From Edaphobacter paludis (lineage in GTDB: Bacteria > Acidobacteriota > Terriglobia > Terriglobales > Acidobacteriaceae): a DNA stretch of 64,000 nt. Each line of letters opens with the position of its first letter. Position 1 is the stretch's first letter. The stretch lies in NCBI RefSeq assembly GCF_039993895.1, contig NZ_CP121194.1, forward strand, positions 3,472,001 to 3,536,000, given 5' to 3'. Under the pieces are notes generated by a model. That model ran no database searches and had not been told where the DNA came from. It was given only the letters and a program-made list of their open reading frames with translations. This document shows positions 18,896-28,476 of this stretch, in pieces. A program made the position numbers and the translations under genes.

Positions 18896-18959
18896 AAAAA
18901 ATACATCTCCGCGGATCAATGATTTGACAAAGCATGCGATGGTGCGGATTATTTGAGAA

Positions 18960-19814
18960 ATGAATGGAAGACGGAAGTCTCCGATCGACGATAGTGAACA
19001 CATTCTTCGCAATAAGGATGATGTCACTCACCTGCTCATTCTCCGTTTCCAGCAACTGCTGAGCGATGGCGTACTCGCTCCAGGCACAAAGCTCCCGTCC
19101 GAGCGCGAACTGGCCGCAAATTTTGGAGTCGCGCGGTCATCTCTGCGTCAGGCGCTCAAGGTCCTGGAGATCATGGGCGTCATAACGCAGAAGGTCGGCG
19201 ATGGCAGCTACCTGAACAAAGACGCATCCTCGGTTCTCGCCGTGCCCATGGAATTTTTGTTCTTGCTCGATGACACGTCACTTCAGGAGCTGACCGAGAT
19301 GCGCCTGATGATGGAACCGGCGCTCGCCGCCAAAGCTGCCGAACGTGCGAACTCCCAGCACATCGCCCTCTTGAGGCAATCCATCGTCGATCTTGAACAG
19401 AGCAAGCACGACCGCGTCAAGCTGGTAGCAGCGGATATTCTCTTCCACCGTGCCATCTTTCAGGCGTCCGGCAACCGTCTCGTGGGGCGACTCTTTCACA
19501 CCATTCACCGTGCCATGTTGAATATGATCATGGTGACTTCGCAGCTCGTCGATCTCGAACACACGCTGCACTTCCACAAACCTATTTTGGATGCCATCGA
19601 ACAGCGTAATCCTGAACTTGCCGCCCGCCTGATGACTGATCACCTGAATGATGCTCAAGATCTGTTGCTACACAGCCGCGATCAGGAAAGATCGCGTAAA
19701 TTGCGAGATCATCTTGCTGCCAGCTCGTCGCTCCACAAACGCCCTGCCAAGGCAGCGCCGAAATCAACCGGGCGCTCGAAAGCCAAAAAAACTCCAACTC
19801 GCATTCATTCATGA
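18960..19814 (+). CDS. GntR-family transcriptional regulator, FadR/FCD subfamily
   Basis: The 284-residue protein has an N-terminal winged helix (LAPGTKLPSERELAANFGVARSSLRQALKVLEIMGVITQKVGDGSYL). A helical FCD effector domain follows (LQELTEMRLMMEPALAAKAAERAN) with candidate metal ligands Asp/His in AADILFHRAIFQASGN, His in LHFHKPILDAI and His in MTDHLNDA. The C-terminal 40 residues are Lys/Arg/Ser-rich and probably disordered. FCD regulators usually sense sugar acids or other carboxylates. Being divergent from the sugar-acid operon, this one is its most likely local regulator. Confidence 0.9.
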   Translation: MNGRRKSPIDDSEHILRNKDDVTHLLILRFQQLLSDGVLAPGTKLPSERELAANFGVARSSLRQALKVLEIMGVITQKVGDGSYLNKDASSVLAVPMEFLFLLDDTSLQELTEMRLMMEPALAAKAAERANSQHIALLRQSIVDLEQSKHDRVKLVAADILFHRAIFQASGNRLVGRLFHTIHRAMLNMIMVTSQLVDLEHTLHFHKPILDAIEQRNPELAARLMTDHLNDAQDLLLHSRDQERSRKLRDHLAASSSLHKRPAKAAPKSTGRSKAKKTPTRIHS

Positions 19815-19951
19815 ATCCGAAAGTAGGCCCGCGGGCATTTGAACGCTGGCAACCGGCGCTCCATGTATCAACCTTCTGAGACTCAAGGTAGAATTGGCTC
19901 TGCAAAGCCAGTTCACACCAGTTTTTTTGGTGGCAAGGATCATGCCCGACT

Positions 19952-20224
19952 GTGACAGACGACACCATCCAGGATCGAGTTCTAAAGGTCATCGCGACCA
20001 CAAAGCGCATCCCTCTCGCGGACGTGCGCCCCGACAGCAGCTTTGAGTCGCTCGAGATCGACTCACTCGACCGTCTCAACATCCTCTTTGGCCTCGAAAG
20101 CGAGTTCGACATCGAGATCAACGATGACGATGCCAAGGAGATTCAGAACATTCACGAGATGATCGAAGGCATCACCCAGCTTGTTCAGGCGAATACGAAG
20201 ACGCCTTCTTCGCCCGGCGAGTAA
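19952..20224 (+). CDS. acyl carrier protein
   Basis: The 90-residue acidic protein starts at a GTG. It has the four-helix ACP pattern and a phosphopantetheine attachment site, FESLEIDSLDRLNILFGLE, with Ser near residue 37. A second acidic helix (FDIEINDDDAKEIQNIHEMIEG) is typical of the region that contacts partner enzymes. One base separates its stop from the ATG of the ketoacyl synthase, so the two are clearly an operon. It differs from housekeeping AcpP sequences and is probably dedicated to the lipid made by the adjacent enzymes. Confidence 0.9.
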   Translation: MTDDTIQDRVLKVIATTKRIPLADVRPDSSFESLEIDSLDRLNILFGLESEFDIEINDDDAKEIQNIHEMIEGITQLVQANTKTPSSPGE

Positions 20225-20225
20225 T

Positions 20226-21437
20226 ATGCACCGCGTCGTCGTCACGGGAACAGGTGTCATCAGCGCTCTCGGCAACAATGCGTCCAGCTTCTGGCAGTCG
20301 ATGATCTCAGGGACCTCCGGCATTCGCGAGATCACCAGCGTCGATGTCTCGCAACTCCGCTTCAAGAACGGCGCCGAGGTTCTGAACTACGTCCCCGAGG
20401 AGCACTTTGCACTAAGAGATATCGACATGATGGATCGCTTCGCGCAGTTCGCCGTCGTCGCTGCCCGCGAAGCCATCGCCGAAGCCGGCATCGAATGGAC
20501 CCCGGAGCTGCGCGAAACTACCGCCATCGTTACGGGCTCATGCCTGGGGGGCAGGAGCGCAGAAGAGAGCGGCTACTGGGAGCTCTTCCACAACGGCAAA
20601 AATCGCGTCCATCCTTACACCATTCCGCTCGGCATGAGTAACGCCGGCACCAGCCACATCAGTATGCAATTCGGCATCGAAGGCCCCGCATATAACATCT
20701 CTACGGCCTGCGCCTCCTCCGCCCACGCCATCGGGGATGCCTTCTGGATGGTCCGCTCCGGCGTCGCTCCCATGGCGATCGCCGGAGGCAGTGAAGCCCC
20801 CTTTCTGCTCGGCGGCCTCAAGGCATGGGAGGCAATGCGTGTCGTCAGCAAAGACACCTGCCGCCCTTTCTCCGCCGAGCGCAGCGGCCTCGTCCTTGGC
20901 GAAGGAGCCGCAATGCTTGTGCTCGAGACTCTCGAAGCGGCGCTCGCTCGGGGAGCACGCCCCCTCGCCGAGATCGTGGGATTCGGCATGTCGGCTGACG
21001 CCGCTCACATCACACAGCCGGTTACCAAAGGCCCCGTTCGAGCAATGCGCATGGCCCTGCGCGACGCCAACCTCGCCCCCGAGCAGATTGGCTACATCAA
21101 CGCCCATGGAACCGCCACCGAGGCCAACGATCGCATCGAAACCGCCGCCATTCGCGATACCTTCGGGACGCACGCCGACAAGCTCGCTGTCAGCTCTACC
21201 AAATCGATGCACGGCCACGCGCTCGGAGCCGCCGGCGCCCTCGAAGCTGTCGCCAGCATTCTCAGCCTCAGGCATGGCATTCTTCCGCCCACCGCCAACT
21301 TTCTTACAGCGGATGCCGCCTGCAATCTGGATGTCATCCCCAATCGGGCCCGTGCGACCGCCGTCGAGGCTTGTCTCTCGAACTCGTTCGCCTTTGGCGG
21401 ACTGAACGCTGTTCTGGCCTTCAAATCTCTAGGCTAG
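20226..21437 (+). CDS. beta-ketoacyl-ACP synthase, FabF/KAS II family
   Basis: A 403-residue product is read from the ATG directly after the ACP stop; an in-frame start at 20181 lies inside the ACP gene and is not needed. The thiolase-fold motifs are complete: VVVTGTGVISALG at the start, active-site Cys in ISTACASSAHAIG (near residue 161), His in NAHGTATEANDRIE (near 294) and His in STKSMHGHALGAAGA (near 329). The Cys-His-His triad predicts a condensing enzyme that elongates ACP-bound acyl chains. Together with the ACP it may supply a long or unusual acyl thioester to the alpha-oxoamine synthase encoded on the opposite strand. Its last 17 bases overlap the 3' end of the convergent epimerase gene. 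Confidence 0.92.
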   Translation: MHRVVVTGTGVISALGNNASSFWQSMISGTSGIREITSVDVSQLRFKNGAEVLNYVPEEHFALRDIDMMDRFAQFAVVAAREAIAEAGIEWTPELRETTAIVTGSCLGGRSAEESGYWELFHNGKNRVHPYTIPLGMSNAGTSHISMQFGIEGPAYNISTACASSAHAIGDAFWMVRSGVAPMAIAGGSEAPFLLGGLKAWEAMRVVSKDTCRPFSAERSGLVLGEGAAMLVLETLEAALARGARPLAEIVGFGMSADAAHITQPVTKGPVRAMRMALRDANLAPEQIGYINAHGTATEANDRIETAAIRDTFGTHADKLAVSSTKSMHGHALGAAGALEAVASILSLRHGILPPTANFLTADAACNLDVIPNRARATAVEACLSNSFAFGGLNAVLAFKSLG

Positions 21438-22431
21438 ACATTTCCAAGTTCTTCACCCACTCCACAGACCGCGCGATACCCTCATCCATCGACACACGCG
21501 AAACAAAGCCGAGTTCAGCCCGGGCCTTGCTGTTCGGAAACTCCTGATCCCTGCCCAGCAGAAACACCGCATGACGCGTCAGCATGGGCCGCCCTGGCAG
21601 CCTCCTCATCCAGCGGTACGGAGCCTCCATCGCGCTCGCAATAGCCATCGCAGCCCCGAATGAAAGATTGATCCACGGCGGCTTGAACCCCAGTCCCGCA
21701 GCCAGCGCCTCCACGTAGGTCTTCCAGCTCGCGCCCGTTCCATCCGACAGGTTGTACACCTGCCCTGCGGTCTCTGAGCTACGCGCCGCTGCAATGATCG
21801 CGTCTACGGCATTGTCGACATACAAAAAGCCGCCAGTCGCTCGTCCTCCACTGACATACGCCATCTGCCCCTTCCGAAGCAGCTCCGCAAAGTCCGTAAC
21901 GAATGCCTTCCCCCTCGGCCCGTAGATGGTCGCAGGCCGAAGCACCGTCACTGGAAGCCCCTCGCTCGAGGCTCGCCATACTGCCTCTTCTGCCAGAATC
22001 TTCGTTCGGTTATAAGGAAGCCCTATGTCGCGCACCTCACCCGTCTCTGCGCACGGAACGACTGGGTAACCATAAATATCGGTCGTACTGACATGGATGA
22101 ATCGCTGAAGCTGGCGCGCTTCGACTGCCGCCGCCAACAACATCTCCGTACCTCTGACATTGCTTCCGAAGTAAACCTCCGTAGAAGCCCAGTCCGTCGA
22201 CGCCGCCGCGCAATGAAAGATATGGGTAGCATCTCGCACGGCCTCGATCAGCGATTCGCGGTCCGTCAGGTCTCCGCGAACGACACGCAACCGGTGTGGC
22301 GAGATTGCTGAAAGATGCCTCAGGTCAGAGCTGCGGCGCGCCAGCACGGTCACCTGCTCGCCTTGGCTCGCCAGCACCTCCGCCAGCCGTCCACCCAGAA
22401 AGCCACTGGCTCCCGTCACCAGGACGGGCAC
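21421..22431 (-). CDS. NAD-dependent epimerase/dehydratase-fold reductase (extended SDR)
   Basis: A 336-residue product is read from a GTG one base after the stop of the upstream aminotransferase gene. An ATG at 22470 would put 13 odd residues before the Rossmann motif. The sequence begins VPVLVTGASGFLGGRLAEVL, has TDIYGYP followed by YNRTKILAEEAV (YxxxK, catalytic Tyr/Lys) and the extended-SDR motif VLRPATIYGPRGKAF. In bacterial sphingolipid clusters such an extended SDR (CerR) sits beside serine palmitoyltransferase and ACP; a similar role is plausible here. Sterol-dehydrogenase-like or sugar-epimerase activity cannot be excluded. Confidence 0.85.
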   Translation of the reverse strand: MPVLVTGASGFLGGRLAEVLASQGEQVTVLARRSSDLRHLSAISPHRLRVVRGDLTDRESLIEAVRDATHIFHCAAASTDWASTEVYFGSNVRGTEMLLAAAVEARQLQRFIHVSTTDIYGYPVVPCAETGEVRDIGLPYNRTKILAEEAVWRASSEGLPVTVLRPATIYGPRGKAFVTDFAELLRKGQMAYVSGGRATGGFLYVDNAVDAIIAAARSSETAGQVYNLSDGTGASWKTYVEALAAGLGFKPPWINLSFGAAMAIASAMEAPYRWMRRLPGRPMLTRHAVFLLGRDQEFPNSKARAELGFVSRVSMDEGIARSVEWVKNLEMSSLEI

Positions 22432-22432
22432 C

Positions 22433-23731
22433 TTATGCGCTCCGCATCTTCTCGAAAACATCAAGCGCAAACTGGAGATGCTCCTCCGTATGCGCAGCCG
22501 TCACGCACAGCCTCAGTCGGGCTGAACCCTGCGCCACTGCCGGAAATAACACCGGAGAGACCAGAATCCCGTAGTCGCGCAGCTTCCGCGCAAACAGTGC
22601 CGTCTTGGCGTCATCGTGCAGCATCACCGGAATCACCGCCGTCTCCGACAGCCCTGTGTCATATCCGAGGCTTTGCAACCCCTCGCGAAGAAATAGCGCA
22701 TTCACCTGCAGCCGAGCAACTCGCTCCGGTTCATCTTTTAGAATTTTCAGCGCCGCACAAGTAGCCGCGGCAACTGGCGCAGCCATTGCGCCCGAAAAGA
22801 TAAACGGGGCCGAAGCATGCTGCAGAAAAATAGCCAGCCGTTGCGAGACCGCCGCAAATCCGCCACTGGATGGAATCGCCTTTGCCAAGGACCCGGTCCA
22901 GATATCGACCTCCGCCGTCGGCACACCGAAGTGCTCATCCGTCCCTCTCCCGCGCTCGCCCAACACGCCGCTGGCGTGCGACTCATCCATCAGGAGAAAG
23001 CAATTAAACTCATTCTTCAGGGCGATCAGGTCTGGAAGGCAACCGATGTCGCCGTCCATCGAAAACACTCCATCGGAGATAATCAGCGTGCGATTGGCTC
23101 CGGTCTCCTTCTCCAACTGATGCCGCAGGGAGGTGGGGTCATTGTGCGCAAAAGTCTGGATGGGAACACCCGCCAGGCGACAGGCATCCATAAGGCTCCG
23201 GTGCGACAAAGCATCTGCAATAACGCGATCGGCAGGCCCGAACAATGCGCCGATGACGGCAAGATTTGCCGCGTATCCAGACGTAAAGGTGATCGCCGCC
23301 TCCGTCCCTTTGAACCGCGCCACCATCTCTTCCAACTCGTGATGAAGATCGAGCGTGCCGGTCAAAAGACGGGCTCCCCCTGTCCCCGTGCCGTACTTCC
23401 GTACGGCCGCTATCGCCGCCTCGTCTACCCTTGGGTCCCCGATGAGCCCCAGGTAGTCGTACGATGACAGCATCAGCATCTTGTGGCCGTCCATTTCGAC
23501 TACCGGCCCAGACCGCGTGCTCAGAGAAGCCTGAAATGGATAAGCGTCCATGGAACATGCCAGCGCTGTATTTTCAAATATTCTTCGCGCCCGCGCATCC
23601 ATCAGATCACGCTTTTTATAGCTGTCTTCAACGTTGCCAATGAAGTAGTCCTGAAACATATGCCCCGAAGACGAGGGAAAATCCTTCTTGACCGTGGAGG
23701 AATTCTTTGGAAGGGGCGGGGACTGATTCAT
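22433..23731 (-). CDS. alpha-oxoamine synthase family PLP enzyme (serine palmitoyltransferase/BioF/Kbl-like)
   Basis: The 432-residue fold-type I PLP enzyme has an N-terminal extension of about 60 residues before the catalytic core. Core motifs: YDYLGLIGDPRV, GTGTGGARLLTGTLDLHHELE, SDGVFSMDGDIGCLPDLIAL, the aspartate motif LLMDESHASGVLG, and the PLP lysine in WTGSLAKAIPSSGG (near residue 284). The family condenses an amino acid with an acyl-CoA or acyl-ACP. A neighbouring dedicated ACP, ketoacyl synthase and extended SDR favour serine-palmitoyltransferase-like chemistry, but BioF-like or Kbl-like function is not ruled out by sequence alone. It is one base upstream of the epimerase gene, so the two are cotranscribed. 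Confidence 0.88.
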   Translation of the reverse strand: MNQSPPLPKNSSTVKKDFPSSSGHMFQDYFIGNVEDSYKKRDLMDARARRIFENTALACSMDAYPFQASLSTRSGPVVEMDGHKMLMLSSYDYLGLIGDPRVDEAAIAAVRKYGTGTGGARLLTGTLDLHHELEEMVARFKGTEAAITFTSGYAANLAVIGALFGPADRVIADALSHRSLMDACRLAGVPIQTFAHNDPTSLRHQLEKETGANRTLIISDGVFSMDGDIGCLPDLIALKNEFNCFLLMDESHASGVLGERGRGTDEHFGVPTAEVDIWTGSLAKAIPSSGGFAAVSQRLAIFLQHASAPFIFSGAMAAPVAAATCAALKILKDEPERVARLQVNALFLREGLQSLGYDTGLSETAVIPVMLHDDAKTALFARKLRDYGILVSPVLFPAVAQGSARLRLCVTAAHTEEHLQFALDVFEKMRSA

Positions 23732-23964
23732 GAGTATTTACTATACTGCGGTTTCAAACTGCCCACTATATGGGGCCCGCATATGGAGAACGATGAAAGC
23801 GATGACTTATCGACACTAACTTCTTTATTTTGTTCAACAGCTTGTAAACGATTGGCAACATGGATGGACGCGCTCCCATTTGCTGTTTTGCTCACTATTT
23901 TCATGTCACTGCATGACCTTCCCACCAAATCCCTCATTTCTGGAGGAGCGTCCCACAACTCCCT
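23732..23964. other. intergenic region upstream of the oxoamine synthase gene
   Basis: No gene is supported here. It is noticeably A+T-richer than the flanking coding DNA, as expected for a promoter serving the minus-strand oxoamine synthase/epimerase pair. It also marks the left side of the accessory block. Confidence 0.4.
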
Positions 23965-26900
23965 TCATTTCACGACCTGAAGGCCTGGTTGGACGATCCT
24001 GTAGAGAGTGCCGCCTATCTGCGGGAACTGATAGGCAAGCCAGGTCAGTACCGGGAGCGCCCCGAAGGTAGCAAGGCGGAGATAGAATTCCCATCCGAGT
24101 TCGTTGGCTGTCGTGTCGGTGATACGGCTCAGAATGGCGTTGCGGTGCATTTGGGCGAAGACCCAGACGAAACCCAGGGTCAACAGGGCTAGAAGGATGG
24201 TGAAGCACCAGTCGATGAAGGCGTGCGGCTGGAACGGGTAGGAGTTCCACGCGATCAGCGCAAGAACGAAAGCGGCGGACACAAAGAGCATCAGATAGCG
24301 GATATTGAGGAGCACGGAACGGATTAGGGCGACGTAGCGGATCACGAGGAGTTCTTCGGCGAGTTCGACGAACGAGGGTTCGCTGGGTGAAGCTTCTTTT
24401 GGCTTCACTATTTCGTCTTGCTTTTCCTTGGGCAGGCTGACCTCTTCGACGAGACCAGTTCGCTTCTCGTCCCAATATTGATCGAGGAAGTCGTCGATGA
24501 GAATCGTGCAGAACCGGGCATAGCCTTGCTCGATGTGGAAGATGCTGCAAAGGTCAGCCGATGACGCGGGGACGTCCCAGATGCACTCGGAGGGAACCGG
24601 AGATTCCTTCTGTCTGGCTCGCTCGAGCGTCGTAGCCAGTGTTTCGCTCGCAGCGGGAGCGGTGGGTGCCACAGACGCTTTTACCTCGGAAGGCGGCTGG
24701 ACTTCAAGTGGTGGCGCGGGCGGCGTGGAGGGGACGGATTCCCGCTTACCGCCGGCGTGGATGCTCTCAATGAGCTCGTGGATACGGAGATTAATGACTT
24801 CGTATTCGTCTGAGAGTTTCTTCTTCAGCTCGGTGTTGTCCTTGAGGTCCGGATGATGGACGAGTTGGCGAATGGCCTCCGTGGAGCGGCCCATGTCGCG
24901 CCAACGAATGTGAAGACCCTTCTGGCGAAGCATGCTCAGCCAACCCCCTCCCTTGTATCGGGTGAAGGCAAACCTTATGGGCATCCGTTCGAGGGGCTCG
25001 AGCAGTCCCCTGCTTATAGACCCCCAAATGAGGATGACCCTGAGCCAGCCGGAGAGGGCGACCATGATGAGAGGAAAGAAGAGAGCGGTGATGAGGAGTT
25101 CATAGAACGTGGGGGCGTCGGTCCAGAGGAAGGTGCTGAAGATAAACCGGTCGAGGCTGTGAACGTGCGTCGCGAAGATACAGAGGTAGAAGAGAACTCC
25201 ATAGATGCACCCCAGGACTAGATCGAGGTGATGCCTGGCCCAGTTCGCAACCCTGCCAGGCCATCTTCCCGGATCGCTTTTCAATTTTGTCCCAAACCGC
25301 CATATAACCTCTCGGGTAATGAGCAGACAGGTGATGTTGGCATAGAGGCAGTTGTCGCTGGAACCGGTGCAGCTCTCGAGGGTGTTGTCGGGAACGAAGA
25401 GTGGGTAGGCGTTGTGAGAAGGCGAATAAGGATGAGCAAGAGGGGTAAAACGCGGGAGCCGGGGCCTGTGTATGTCGGAGAAGCGGAGCCTAGCTGTCTG
25501 ATAGATAGCCCAGAGATACCAGGCAAAGAGCAGAAGGAGAATCGGGAGGAGGGGGCAGACTCCGCTGAGCGGCTGGAGGCAGCGATAGCTGAAGTAGAGA
25601 CCGGCGTAGCTGTGATAACCCTCGAGTCCGTCGCTGTTACAAATTACGGCCCACAAACCGATAATGCCGACGAGAGCGGCCAGGGCAATGACATTGAAAA
25701 ATCGGTATATGGGGCGCCGTTTCGGCCATAAGTAGCGCCTAGTCTTCCAGCCGGTGCAGATGCAAGCCATGAGCGCGGAAACGAGGGTTAGCCATGCAAG
25801 GATATGGCCGGTGAGCGCGAGATGAAAGTAGTGGCCAACCCGGAGTAAAGGATAATCCACGACAAAGGCTATTGCTGCGAGCACGGCGGTGCCAATGTTG
25901 AGATGGACGGCGCGGCGGTGGGGAAGGTCGTTATGGTCGATTGCGAGATCGCGCGTGGAGGGCGACCAGAAGTCGGCTGCCAGCAAGAGCACGCAGTGGC
26001 CTATGCAGGCGAGAAAGATAAAGGCGACGAGGATGCCCCAGAGAAGAGCGGGAGAGATACCAGAGTTCCGGTTGATCGATTCGGGGACATCATTCCAGAT
26101 TTTGCGAGTCGGCGGGGGTGGAGTCTTGGCCGAGACCGTAGTAGCACTGTCCTCCATGCATGGACCAAGGAGAAAAGACTGCGCTTTTGGCGGCGTGGCA
26201 GAGGGTTCTTCCTTTGCCGGCCAGATAGTAGGCAGGATCGCGTCGAAGCCGCTGCCGCACCAGTTGAGAACGGCAAGGGGATAGTAACCGTCAGCACCGA
26301 TGACTGTCGCCCAGAGAGGAATCTGCTGAAACTGTACCGGAGGTGAAGGATCGTCTTTTCTGGGGACAGGGTAGTTGCGGTATCCCGCAAGGTGGGGCAG
26401 GTCGCCGTAGGGGCCGTTCCAGAAGGTAAAGCTGGCTGCGTTATAGATTGCCTCCGCCTGATAGTCGGCATGAAGCCACTGCACATGTTCCCCGAAATCG
26501 AGCATTGAAAGGAGGTAGGGAGAGATGGAGATGGAGCCGATGTAGGGGGTGTTGTCGGCGTCGCGCTCGAACAGGAGGTCGCCGCCGCTGAGGATGACGA
26601 GGCGGGCGTCGGGGCAGGCGCGATGGAGGAACTGAGCCAGAAAGATGTCGTCGAGAACGTTTGAGGCCGAGATGAGGATGAACTGGCTGCGCACGTGTTG
26701 GAGTTGATGGGCGATGGCCATGAGCTGCGCTTCGATAGATAGCGGACTCTGATTGGTGGAGAAGCGCGGAACCGTGTCGTCGGCGGTGTAGTCCTTGAGG
26801 GAAAGATTGAGATAAGGCGTTGGCGGCGCGGAGGGGTTGGGCTTGGAGGTCTGGGAGGCCTCTGCGTTGCGAAGCAGTGAGAGTTCGCGAGGAAAACGAA

Positions 26901-28323
26901 GGTAAAGGATTGGGCCTTTTGTTGCCAGATCCACGTCGGACGGCCGTGAGCCACGCGAAGGGGTGGCGTTAGGCGGCGAAGGATTCGCAGCGGCTGGGGC
27001 CTTTCCGTGCCCAGATCTCGCATTTTTGCCCTTCTCAGCTGATGCTTTTGTGTTGTGCTCGGCTTTCTGTTCCATAGGTTTTGTAGCGTTGCTTCCGTAG
27101 ACGGTTAAGGCCTCGGACAGCACGGCGACGCGCCTGAGGTCGTATCCGGCTGCAGCAAGTGATTGCAGGAAACGTTCCTGTTCGAACCCGACATTTTCCC
27201 CGAAGGAGCGGTAAATATGTCTTCCCGCTGGATCAAGCTCACGGGCGGCGATGAGGGTGCTGGTGATACCGCTAATCGACACGCAGTATTCACTGGCATT
27301 CGGGAAGGCTGCTTCTATTCCAGCGTGCAGAGAAGAGGCGGACCCAGAGTAAAACGGCCCGAGGATGGATACCTTATTTGCCGCAGCGATTTTTGCGCAG
27401 GGCTCTTCCGTCGTGCCTGGCTGCTCAGGCTGCCGATTCTTTGACGCGTCGGCTGCACTGCCGGGCTGGAGTGCGGAAACTGGCGCCGAGTTGTCCGTTT
27501 CATTGACGGATTGAGTTGACGTCTCCGCCGGTTGGGGCGAAGACCAATAGGGAATGGAAAGAGTCGCCTTGCAGTCTCTTCTTAATAGCTTTTCGTACGA
27601 GAAAGCTTTCTGAAGTTGATTGCCGTTGACGCCAAGAGATGGTGTTTCGCCGACCAAAAAGAGATAGATAACGCGGCGATAGTTCGTCCATTCGAAGCCA
27701 TTCATGCGGCGGCTGTCCCATTCACTCGCATCGGGAGCATAGCGAAGGATGATAAGACCTGGTTGGCGTTCGCGGGCGTTGTCCTCCTCGGTGGGCCTGG
27801 TGGCGGTCGAGGTAGATTCACCTGTCGAGGACGTGCTGATCTGGCTTCGCCATGGAAGCCAATAGTTACTGCTCACATAGTGGTTGTCGGCAGCGGCAAG
27901 AAGGATCGCGTCGATCGATCGATCGAAATCGAGAGCGAGATGGCTGTGAATCGGGTCTGGAACCGTGGCGACGATAGTGCTGATCTCAGTGGGATGATCG
28001 GTAAACCTGGGTATGTTCCAGGCATTGGGTCCACACGAGGCCTTGTCCTCAGATGGCTTGAGTTGCAGCTTCAGTCCGTCCGTCTGGGCAATAGTAACGC
28101 CATGAGGAGAAGTTTCCTGACTTGAGGGATCAACTGTTCGCGCGGCGGACCAATAGCTACGAGAGGCCAACCATGGACCTTCGCCTGTGGCGAACTTTGC
28201 AGTTGATTCCACATTGGGAACCTCGTGCTGGTCCGTATTGGGAGTTGTCCGGGTTCGGGCCTGAAACATCATCCCCGCCAGTAGGGTTGCTCCAAGGGTA
28301 ACAACGCCTGTTCCTTTGTTCAT
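23965..28323 (-). CDS. very large membrane protein with periplasmic-binding-protein-like N-terminal half (uncharacterised)
   Basis: The 1452-residue product has an N-terminal hydrophobic segment. A roughly 740-residue presumably periplasmic region follows, with two stretches that resemble type-I periplasmic-binding-protein folds: KVSILGPFYSGSASSLHAGIE, ISGITSTLI and RHIYRSFGEN (residues 310-380), then FILISASNVLDDIFLAQFLH and ARLVILSGGDLL (residues 545-585). They are separated by low-complexity Ala/Pro/Lys linkers. About ten hydrophobic helices follow in two groups, near residues 760-1100 and 1335-1435. Between them lies a soluble region with a possible coiled coil (KKKLSDEYEVINLRIHELIESI). 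I do not recognise a characterised family. The layout suggests a sensor or receptor that detects a periplasmic ligand. The 351-residue membrane gene is 153 bases upstream on the same strand. Confidence 0.8.
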   Translation of the reverse strand: MNKGTGVVTLGATLLAGMMFQARTRTTPNTDQHEVPNVESTAKFATGEGPWLASRSYWSAARTVDPSSQETSPHGVTIAQTDGLKLQLKPSEDKASCGPNAWNIPRFTDHPTEISTIVATVPDPIHSHLALDFDRSIDAILLAAADNHYVSSNYWLPWRSQISTSSTGESTSTATRPTEEDNARERQPGLIILRYAPDASEWDSRRMNGFEWTNYRRVIYLFLVGETPSLGVNGNQLQKAFSYEKLLRRDCKATLSIPYWSSPQPAETSTQSVNETDNSAPVSALQPGSAADASKNRQPEQPGTTEEPCAKIAAANKVSILGPFYSGSASSLHAGIEAAFPNASEYCVSISGITSTLIAARELDPAGRHIYRSFGENVGFEQERFLQSLAAAGYDLRRVAVLSEALTVYGSNATKPMEQKAEHNTKASAEKGKNARSGHGKAPAAANPSPPNATPSRGSRPSDVDLATKGPILYLRFPRELSLLRNAEASQTSKPNPSAPPTPYLNLSLKDYTADDTVPRFSTNQSPLSIEAQLMAIAHQLQHVRSQFILISASNVLDDIFLAQFLHRACPDARLVILSGGDLLFERDADNTPYIGSISISPYLLSMLDFGEHVQWLHADYQAEAIYNAASFTFWNGPYGDLPHLAGYRNYPVPRKDDPSPPVQFQQIPLWATVIGADGYYPLAVLNWCGSGFDAILPTIWPAKEEPSATPPKAQSFLLGPCMEDSATTVSAKTPPPPTRKIWNDVPESINRNSGISPALLWGILVAFIFLACIGHCVLLLAADFWSPSTRDLAIDHNDLPHRRAVHLNIGTAVLAAIAFVVDYPLLRVGHYFHLALTGHILAWLTLVSALMACICTGWKTRRYLWPKRRPIYRFFNVIALAALVGIIGLWAVICNSDGLEGYHSYAGLYFSYRCLQPLSGVCPLLPILLLLFAWYLWAIYQTARLRFSDIHRPRLPRFTPLAHPYSPSHNAYPLFVPDNTLESCTGSSDNCLYANITCLLITREVIWRFGTKLKSDPGRWPGRVANWARHHLDLVLGCIYGVLFYLCIFATHVHSLDRFIFSTFLWTDAPTFYELLITALFFPLIMVALSGWLRVILIWGSISRGLLEPLERMPIRFAFTRYKGGGWLSMLRQKGLHIRWRDMGRSTEAIRQLVHHPDLKDNTELKKKLSDEYEVINLRIHELIESIHAGGKRESVPSTPPAPPLEVQPPSEVKASVAPTAPAASETLATTLERARQKESPVPSECIWDVPASSADLCSIFHIEQGYARFCTILIDDFLDQYWDEKRTGLVEEVSLPKEKQDEIVKPKEASPSEPSFVELAEELLVIRYVALIRSVLLNIRYLMLFVSAAFVLALIAWNSYPFQPHAFIDWCFTILLALLTLGFVWVFAQMHRNAILSRITDTTANELGWEFYLRLATFGALPVLTWLAYQFPQIGGTLYRIVQPGLQVVK

Positions 28324-28476
28324 ATGCGTCCTTCTGGCTTAGCTTTCTGCCTGGAGGCTGATTCAGATGCGTATCCGAATATGCTCCCCAACCGAGACGC
28401 CGGATGAGTAAGTCGGATCCGACGTTCGTTGGACTAAGGGCTCTGAGAGGAAGAATGGGTTCCGCTCAATTAACTC

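Noticed and set aside
26001..27023. 340-codon minus-strand ORF inside the giant membrane protein
   Set aside because: It is out of frame with the 1452-codon gene and has Ser/Pro/Arg-rich shadow composition.
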